In this document: one piece after another, positions 37,701 through 47,832 of the stretch | Position numbering within the stretch: position 1 is the stretch's first letter | How the letters are laid out: the number at the start of each line of letters is the position of its first letter | NCBI GenBank assembly: GCA_002118135.1 | Contig: BDIU01000081.1 | Location: 5,581 to 69,580 of the forward strand | Reading direction: 5' to 3' | DNA: 64,000 nt | Source of the DNA: Trebouxia sp. TZW2008 | Lineage: Eukaryota; Chlorophyta; Trebouxiophyceae; Trebouxiales; Trebouxiaceae | Translations under genes and position numbers: made by a program | The notes under the pieces: generated by a model | What the model was told of the DNA's origin: nothing | Seen by the model: the letters and a program-made list of their open reading frames with translations, nothing else | Databases searched by the model: none

Positions 37701-40700
37701 CTGAGATAGAGCGCTGTGGTGCAGGTGGGACAGCACAGCTGCCACAAGCGGTTTCCTTAGGGCCTGTGGGCAAACACAGCATTGAGAAACAAGTAGGGAG
37801 ATCAGTGACCAGGCAATGATGTTGGCAGCTTGCCGACAGCATGTCAGTCAAGCCAAGGCTGAGGCAGAGCATTGTGCTGCAGGTGAGACACTACAGCCGT
37901 CACAAGAGGTGTCATTGAGGACTGCTGTCAAGCGCAGCAGATGCGTTGAGTAGGGAGGGATAATAAGTGGGCAATGACGATGGCAGCATGTGACTCAAGC
38001 AATGTTTAACAGCGATGAACTTGCATGAGCAAACATTGTGTATAGTCTGTACAGCTTGCCTGCATGGCAATGATCTCAGCAGGGCTGGTGGTCCTCTGCA
38101 TGGCAGCATTGACAGCAGCAGTGGCTTTCACAGCCTCATTGTCGCCTGCATACTCCAGGGCTGCAGCGTTGGTGTGCTCGCCCAGCCACCACACAGCGCT
38201 GCGCTGCAGTTTGGCCCATGCTGCTTCTTCTGCTGCAGCCTTCGCTATGGCTGACACGGTTGCGCCTGCAAGGCACAAAGCGCATTTGGCAACTACAAAC
38301 TCTAACGTGGTGACGTTGGTGTGCTCGCCTGACCACCCTACAGCAATATGTTGCAGCTTGATCCACGCTGCTTACTTCTGCTGCAGCCTTCGCTATGGCG
38401 GACATTGTGGTCCCTGCAAAGCACTCAGCCCAAACCTGAGTCTGTTGTGCCTGCAGAATCAGTGAATGGCACCGCTCACGAGGGTGCGCTGAAGCTTGGC
38501 CCAGCCTGTTTTTGCTACTGCAGCCTTTGCCATGGCTGACACTGTTGCCCCTGCATCACATACAAAAGTCTGTTAGTGGCTGAAGACAGTCATGCCTGTT
38601 CAGCGTATGAAATCAGTCAAGTTTGCAGAATGGTACGGCGCTGTTATAAACAACTTGTGTTGCAGCCTGGCCCAGGCTGCCTCTTCTGCAGCCCTCTGCT
38701 TTGGCAGACAGCGTTGCGCCTGCAGCACATACAGAGCCATGTTGGACACTGCAGCAGCCTTGTGTGCACCCGAGGACTATCGTGCTTGAGGTTTGATTGA
38801 TTTGACACCTGTGCTTGTGCGAACGTGAAAAGTTTGGTTGAGGGTTGTATGCAAATAAGTAAGCTGTGTGTTCCATGCACTGAGAAGATGGTGTTGCAGC
38901 TTGGTCCCGGCTGCTTCTCGTGCTGCAGCCTCTGCTAATGCTCACGTTATGGCTTGCTCGTTTCCGACATGCAACAGCGCGACACAGGGCGCGGGCCAAT
39001 GGCCACAGCGCACTTGAGACTCTGACACACCCTCAAAAGCAAGATCCACACCACAGATGGCGCTCAGCTGTACGTGCTGAAGCTACAGGGGGTGGAAGGG
39101 TTGCCAATTCGTCCCTAAGCATGGCCCTATAGTTCATGACACAGACCCATAGGTGGCGCACCTGTACGGGCTGAAGCCACAGGAGGTGGGGGGGTGCCAA
39201 TGAACTCCAGGGCAGCTTGCAGGGCTGCCATCTTTCCCTCCAGCCCCAAGGGTAGGGCTGCACTCCACATGCCTGCCAATTGGTCTCCCTGTGAGGCAAG
39301 TCGTTTCGTGGTGATGGTCAGATGCAAGAGGGATGTGCACAATCTGCAACGCTCAGACAAGAGCTGTGCTGCTGGGGGGAACTTTGCTGTATGGGTGCAG
39401 GCTTGTGGCCCGGCAATAGACCAGCACAATTCTTGCCGCCAATGCTTGACAGGCGCTTTGGCACTGCAAAAGTTGCCCAACAGCAATCAGTAAAGCGCCA
39501 TCATGATACAGCCAACAATGACAACCATGTCCTTTGGCATCAAAAGAACTGAAGCATACCATACCTTGAATTTGGAAGGCGCAGCAGCGACCACAGCCCC
39601 TGCGCACTCCAACAGCAAGCGCGCTCCCTTAGGCACAGCCCTCAGGACCTGCAGAATGCTTGAATGTATCAGTCTTACAGGTAAAACTGTAATGCAGGCA
39701 GACAGCTGTTTATCGCTTCACAGTCATGGTGATAGCCCCTGTTGTAATGCGCGCCAGAACTGACAGCCGCACCAGAGAACATGACAGCATGTCAGCCTGT
39801 GAAGAGTCTAGTTCATGCAGCTTGCAACTCACCAAAACTCAAGAGCATCCGTCACGACCACACACTTTTTGCTGTGAGCATGCATGGCATGCTTTCAAAG
39901 GTGACAAACGCAACAATGGTGTAGCTGGCCACCAGAAGGCTCTGCAGAAACTGATGTCCAAATCTGTCCCTCTCCCTCACATCAAACTTTTGCTATGGCA
40001 AGTATTCCATGTGAATAATGTTTTGTCTTGCTTGCCATTGTACACTCTGCTTGGCTTGATGTGCTGCGTCTTGATGTTGCTCAAGTGCCAGTGGCCATTC
40101 AAACGTTACCTTGTAGATAGCAGCCAGGAGGGCCTGCAGGAGGTCCTGGTTCCAGGGCTCCTCCTCGTTGCCCTCCCCAACCTCCTTCACCGCTTTGCTG
40201 CTGCTGACATGGCGCAGCAGAGCTGCAGGGCTCACGATGGTTGCCTGACTAGGCAAGGCCTGCAACCCAACAGGTGTTAGTCCATCAGTCTGTCATGCAC
40301 ACATGTCGGGTCTGACCTTGCGCTGCTGCTGCTGATAGCAGGGTCCAGTATGGTGCATGGTGCAGTGAACCTTTCTTACATCGTGTTACGTCGAACCTCT
40401 GCTGCTGACATGGCTGCAGGGCTCACAAGTGTTGCCTGACTGGGCAAGGCCTGCACCCCGACAAATACTGCTTGACCATTGCTCACGTTGATGATAACTC
40501 AGCAACATGAACAACACCAATTCTCAACGACATGTAGCAATGATCAGTGGTGATAATAACGGCATATTCCGTTGACTGCTGAACTGATGCCGATGACTAT
40601 GATTGCAACAAAGAACAACCTGGCTGTCTAAGTGTACCTGAGCCAGAACAGGCTTGCAATGGCAGTACAGCAATCTGACCATGCTGACGGCAAGACCACC

Positions 40701-43700
40701 ATGATGATGATGTCGCAGAGGGATCCCTGTCGTGTCATACCTGCAGCCAGAATAGGCTCTCCTTGGCAGCACCCATGCAGTGAAACTCAGAAGCACAATC
40801 AAAGTCAAACATAATAGTGATGGCCACTGATGGTGATGACGACCAAGTGGAACAAGCTGCTGTTTGGTTTACCTGCAGTCATAACAGGCTCTCCATGGCA
40901 GCACAGCGCTCTGCCGTGTTGTCAGAGCCCTCCAGCACAAACATCAGCTCCCAACAATGATACCAGACACAGAGACAAAGACAGTGATGATGCTCAAATG
41001 GTGTATTCAACAGTTGCGGCCAGGTCTTACCTGCAGCCAGAACAGGATCTCCATGGCAGCACAGCGTTCTGCTGTGTTCTCAGAGCCCTCCAGCACAAAC
41101 ATCAGTTCTCAACGAAACTATCGATCCTATAAGCAATGGTCAAGCTGCTGCTGATGGTAATATTCTTGTGTCAAACTGTTAGTTGGGCATACCTGCAGCA
41201 AGAACAGGCTTCCCATGGCAGCACAGCGCTCTGTCGCGATGTGAGAGCCCTCCAGCACAAACGTCAGCTCCCAAAAATGTGACCAACAACAGAGACAAAG
41301 ACAGTGATGATGCTCAAGACAGTGATGGTGTGTTCAAAGGGTGTGGCATGATCTTACCTGCAGCCAGAACAGGCTCTCCATGGAAGCACAGCGTTCTGCT
41401 GTGTTGTCAGAGCCCTCCAGCACAAACATCAGTTCTCAACAAAACTACCGATACTACAAGCACTGGTTATGCTGCTGCTGATGGTAATATGCTTGCATCA
41501 AATTGTTGTCTGGTTATACCTGCAGCCAGAACAGGCTCTCCATGGCAGCACAGCGCTCTGCCGCGCCATCAGAGCCCTCCAGCACAAACATCAGCTCCTG
41601 AGTCAGCATGCTAATGGTGCGCCCTGGCACGCCCTTGGTGGCTCTGGGAACCACTGACGCTGCTACAGCCCTTGCATGTGCCTCCACAACAGCACCTGTG
41701 CCACACTGACAGTATTGAAACTATGCACAAACTGGATAGTCAGCCAGTTTCAGCTTGAGAGGCTGCAGCAAGCAAGGTGAATTCCATGACGACGGTCGCA
41801 GGTGCCAGCAAATATGCTAGACATGTCTGGTCTACAAGGCTGGCTGTGAGACAGACATATCTAGTCATCAGATGAGAGTCAAAGACAACTATGTGCCTGA
41901 CTGACAGGCAAAGCAAGCAGGGTGCATTGCGCGCCTGACCACACCCACAAGCGACCCTGTGGAGGATCAAAAGCAATGTGAGGTAAGCCTGACAGGTAGT
42001 GCAAGCAGGGAGAAGTGTCACAGCACAGCACAGCACAGCACAGCACAGCACAGCACTGACAGGCAGTGCAAGCAGGGTGCATGAGCTGACCTGCAGTCCG
42101 GGCAGCAGAGCAGACCAGGGGAGCTGAAGGGCTGCGCAGAGCAGCCCTCAGGCGCACACCAACTGCCCCCATCAGCGTGGCGCTTTCAGCTCCTTGAAGG
42201 CCAGGCACATACACCACCTCTGCTGCAGCCTGCAAGTAGAGGTGAGCGCATGTCAGGCCAACAGTTCAAGGCTCTGCAGCCATGCTTTGGCTCTTCAGTA
42301 CCACCATAGCGAAATGTTACAATCAGGGACGCATTGAGCGCAAATGTAAGGTCAATTGAGATACACATCATGGGTGTTGCGGATATATTTCTGGGGTCAG
42401 GGAGACGATTGGATCTGCCATGTTTCATAGTGAACGTCATACTGAAGATGTGGTGAACACTTGAGGTAAGAAGCTTTGAGTCAATGCACCTGTGAGGCAA
42501 CCATAGCCCAGGCCCTGATGCGCATTCTATTGGAAACCAGCTCCTCTTGGGGGGTCTGGGCTGTAGCCCCAGTTAGGGAGGGGTTGATGGGGGGCAGCTG
42601 CCCAAACAAGGCTTTGATGGCTTCCACTGTCACCAGATCATCCTGATCCCTGTCATACAGATCTGGAAGCTGTCAGCAAATGTTCATTGCCAACACAACG
42701 GGATTATATGGATACGTGGAAGGGCAATGGGAGGATGGCAGGGGTCAAGGGGGTGGGGGTTTAGCTGCCCAAACAAGCCTTTGATGGCTTCCAATGTGAT
42801 CAGATCATCCTGATCCCTGTCACACAGATCTGGAAGCTGTCTGCACATGTTCATTGCCAACACAAAGGCATCATGTGAATACGCGGAAGGGCAATGGGGG
42901 AATGGCAGGGGTTGAGGGGGGGTAGCTGCCCAAACAAGCCTTTGAAGGCTTCCACCGTGATCAGATCATCCTGATACCTGTCACACAAGTCTGATCCCTG
43001 TCTGCAATTGCTGGTTTCAATGAGAGGGGGTTCAAGGGAAAAGGAACTGTGTCAGCACTGCAGCAACATCTTGTTTTCTGTAATGCGCACATCACCACCC
43101 TACCAACCGCCTTTGACCTCAATCAGTGACATGGTTGGTTGCTGCATGCATGCTTGTAGCAGAAGACGTGGCTGACATCAGAGGAATCTTACAAGACCAG
43201 AATTGGGCAAGGACTGTGGCAACAAGTATGACTCAAGATGTGGCGACCTCCTTGGTGTGATGCTTCAGCTGATCAGCCACATTTTTGTTGTAATCCGTAC
43301 TTGTCAGCTTATTTGTGAAGAAGATCCTTCAGGGCAGCCCATCGTGATTTCCACTGTGCTTTCTTCTCCAGGTCAATCTGCTTACGCTGTTGCTTCAGCT
43401 GATCAGTGACATTTCTTGTGAGGTACACTGACAGGGTCGTGCGTGAAGAAGAATGCTCGCACTGGAAGTGCACTGATTTTCAGTAAGTGTTGTTCTGCAT
43501 GCTCCACACCTCGCTAGTACAGGATACATACAAGCAATTGATCAGCTGAAGCAGCAATTGGCGGATCAACCAGATGGAATCAACGCTCAAGCTCTGCTGT
43601 GCAAGCGCCTCGTTGCCTTACACGTATGACAATGATAACAACCACAATCACGAAAATGATGTTGGTCATGAACGCCAGCAGAAGTGTGTGGGGTGTGTGA

Positions 43701-46700
43701 CCCAACGCATTGACAGCTGCAACTATCAAGCAGGTAGTTTGGGCCAAGCACAGTCCCCTCAGCAGTAGGTTGTAAAGCAATTCGCATTCTGGCTGCCAGG
43801 ACTGTATCTGCAGGCACAATTTGCCCCACTAATCGACGCTCAAGAGACTTTCGCACAAGCCAACTTAGGAGTAGAATTGTGGGGGAGATGTCCCTGGTGA
43901 CTCAGACGTGGTACACAGGGGACTGACTGCAGGGCAGGCAAGACTGCAACAAGGGAATGCACTTAGCCAAGACTGCATGGTGGCTAGACATGGCGTAAAG
44001 CAGACTGACAGCAGTGCAGGCTAGATTGCAACAAGGGAATGCAGCGCATCCTGCCATAGACTGACTGCGATGCAGGCAAGCCATGATGCAAAGAAATGAC
44101 TGCAGGGCAGGCCAGTCTGCAGTAAGAAACTGCATTGTATATTGCCCAGGACTGGCAGCTTTTTAGGCTAGAGCAAAGCAACTGATCGCATTACACCCTG
44201 CGCAAGATTGGGCAGTATACTGGGCGGTGTATTGGGCTGATTGGCCTGCAATGCAGGCTAGACATAGTTCACAGAAGTCTAGTCGTGGTGGAGGGCCTGC
44301 CCCACATGGGATCGCCAACTCCAGCCTCAAAGGTCTGGGTGGAGGTCCACTCAGCATGTACCAGAGCAGCACACAGCCAGGCCAGATAACTTGGCTTGTT
44401 TGTAATAAACCCAAGGGGCATAGACCTTGCCTGTCTGTGATCAGCAAAACCAGCTGACGGGCATGTACCGGGTCGCCAGCATGACTAGCATTCTTTATTG
44501 GCACACCAACTCTAGCAACAAAAGGTCTGAGTAGACGCCCGCTCAGCATAAACCCACACAATCTTAAGTCATGGCAAAGCCTGCTGGTTCACATCAATTC
44601 TGTTTAAAGAGGCGTAGCCTTTGGTTCCTCTCTGCCAACTCTTTGGCAAGGACAACAGGTCATGCACAGCTGGTAGCCAGCATGACCAGCATGCTCCACA
44701 TGGGTGCCCCCAGGCCAGCCACAAAGGTCTGTGTGAAGGTCCACTCAGCATATACCAGAGCAGCACACAGCCAGGCCATATAAGTCGGCTTGTTTGTGAC
44801 AAAGCCACGGGCCGTAGAGCTTGCTCGTCTGTGATCAGCAAACCCAGCTTCACATGTACATACCTGGTTGCCAGCATGACCAGCATACTCCACATGGGAG
44901 CGCCAACTCCAGCCACAAAGGTCTGCGTGGAGGTCCACTCAGCATAGACCAGGGCAGCACACAGCCGGGCCAGATGCACCCGCGCCCACTTGTCCGTTAG
45001 GTTGATCTTGGAGGTCATGGTCTGCAGCTTGTCTGCTGTTGCAGGCTTGCTCTGACCTATCAACAGACCTGCAGTACAGCAGCAATGATGCATGTAAGAG
45101 GGCTGAACATGACCTGCAGTGCGTAGACAGTGTTGGGCGTTAATGGTCTGTGCATTACTGCTGCTGCTTTGCAAAATATTGAGACGAGGTCATGATCTGC
45201 AGCTTGTCTGCTGTTGCGGGCTTGCTCTGACCTATCAACAGACCTGCAATGTAGAAATGGTGCTGAATGTCGCTAAATCTGACATCGTGCTGCTGTGCAT
45301 AGGGTAAGCAATGGACTCAGGCCCACTTGTCTGTCAAGTTGATCTTGGATGTGCTGATGCAGGCTTGCTCTGACCTATCAGCAGACCTGCAGTATAGCAT
45401 TAGTGCTGCATGTTGTCTTTTTGAGCCTGGCAGTGTTGATACCATTTGAGCACAAATGTTGTTATGATTGGTAGCCAGCCCACGCAGTACAAACGATCTT
45501 GACCTGGATTTGCTTGTTCTGAGATCTTTGGTCATTGGAGTTGACACGGCTGTTGCTGCTGTGCAGGAGGTGAAGGCAGCATGCACAAATGGTGGGGTTT
45601 GAATGTTTGCAGAGCAACGCGCTGCTGGCTCAGCATTAGTTTGCATCTTTGAATGCCAATGTGCATGGTGCAGAGGCCCTGTAGGTACCAGAATTTGGCC
45701 TCCAGCTGGCTTGATGATGCTCACAGACAATCACACACACAAACAAATCAAAATTACAGTAAACTCTCCTTGTAACGACTGCTTTGGTTATAAAAAATGT
45801 CCTACATCAGATTGTCCTTACTCAGAGGAACCACTGCAGTCCTGCAGTGATTGAATACTAATGGCGTGGTCCTTACATTGAGATTGTCCTTACATCGAGT
45901 GTCCTTACAACGAGAGTTTACTGTACTTGTTTCAAGTGAAAGAACAATGGGAGGAAGGGCAGCACCTGAAGCCTCGTATTGGCCAACAGCTGACTTGATG
46001 AGGGGTCCCAACTCTGGCTGCTCTGACAGCACCTTGCCTGCATCCTGCAACCCCACACACAGCCAGTCAAGCCGTATCAATGCCGCCACATACATGTTTG
46101 CTATGTTTGTGATTTTGCCATGTTGACTTGTTATGTGCCAAGCCTATATGTACCAAGCCGAGCTGTGTACTGCGCTGTACAATACTACCACAGATTGCTT
46201 TTTTTTGTCAAAGCGTGAACAGGTGCAGGAAACTTTTTGACAGAGTACACCTACGCCAACAAGCTTGCACGCATGCACGCAAGTGCTAGGCAGCTTTGCA
46301 AAGCTAATCCAATGGAGTCATATTTTTACTCAGTCAGCGCCACAGAGCTCATGAGCAAGATCTGCAACAGCGATTGTATACACAGAGCCAGAGCCATGTC
46401 ATCGCATGAAAAGATATGCTCTACAAGCTGTCAGCTTAACGGGCACCGAGTTGCATTGCTTGACTGCACTGTATGACACTGCTGGACAGTGTCAAGCTCA
46501 ATGACATCATAAACAGACATTGTGCGTCATGTGAAGTGCTGTACCTTGCGAGCTGCAACTACAGCCAAGGCCAAAGCATGCCGAGCTCCAATTGGGTCAA
46601 GGTTGACAATCCCGCCAAAGCACTTGAAAGCCACCAGCTGAGCCGCAGGCGCTGCAGATGCACACATGCATGCGGATCAGACAACAGAAACCAGTATAGA

Positions 46701-47790
46701 GATACAGAGAGCTGAAAGTAAGGCGCTCATGTTGAAGGTAGATTTGATCACTTTCTATTGTCCAAGAAAGTCAATCTTGGAAATGCCCAATTGACAGCTG
46801 GTGTTCAAGCGCGCTGTTTGTGCAAGTGCTGCAGTTTTGGCAGCACCTTTCACAGCTGATGTTTGCGCTTGCTTGCCCTCCATACATAGTAACCGCAGCT
46901 AACATGAAGCTGCTGCTTGTGAACACTGAGGAGTAATGTGGGTCAGGTGATCACCTTTCAAGGAAGCTCTAGCAGCCATGAAGGCGCTGCGCTGCAGCTC
47001 ATATGACTCATCCAGCACGCTGCCCTTCTTCTTGTTTGCTGGTGTGAAAGCTGCATCAACCTGTGAGGCCCGCCCTAGCGCTGAGTCAATCGCCTGAAGG
47101 ACGGCCTTCTCTCCATCTGTCCCTCGTGCTGCTGCTGAAAGCGCTCTCAATGCCAGCCTCTGCTTGGCTACATCTGAAGGTTTGGCTATGTCTGCCCAGG
47201 CTTTTGCTACCACGTCTGGTGGCAAGTCTAGAGTGGCTGATGATGTGTTGCTAGCTGCAGACACAAGCACGCAAGCTTCAGATGCATAGCGTGTATCAAT
47301 TGAGACACTGGCTACATCTCAAGGACTGGTTATGTGTCTGCCCACGCTTTCGAAACCACATCTGGTGGTAAGGCTAGGTTGGCTGATGATGTGTTGCAGG
47401 GCTGCATTCAAAGGCACAAACACTTTTGATACATGTCATGTATGACCTTGAACCTCTGCTTTCTTGCAAGGTCGGCTTATGTCTGCCCAGGCTTTTGCTA
47501 CAATCTCTGGTGACAAGTCTAGGGCGGCTGATGATGTGTTGCTTGCTGCAGTCAGCGGCACTTTGAGGCGCATTGCATGTATACAACGCAGCTTTTGCTA
47601 CCATGTCTGATGGCAAGTCTAGGGTTTCTGGTGATGTGTTGCTAGCAGCAGTTCACAGGGAGCGGAGCTTAGCAAGCTGTGACTTAGCTTTTTAGGGTGC
47701 ATGCGTTCATGGTCTAAGACATGAGCTGTTTTGTTGAAAGAAACCCTCAGGCTGTTTGAGACGTCACTGGAGTTGATTTCAAAAACCAAT

Positions 47791-47832
<42 letters not shown>

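Noticed and set aside
36797..37920. CRISPR-like array (regular about 160 bp spacing).
   Set aside because: Eukaryotic intron; the repeated part is an exon edge of about 75 bp and the spacers are themselves similar.
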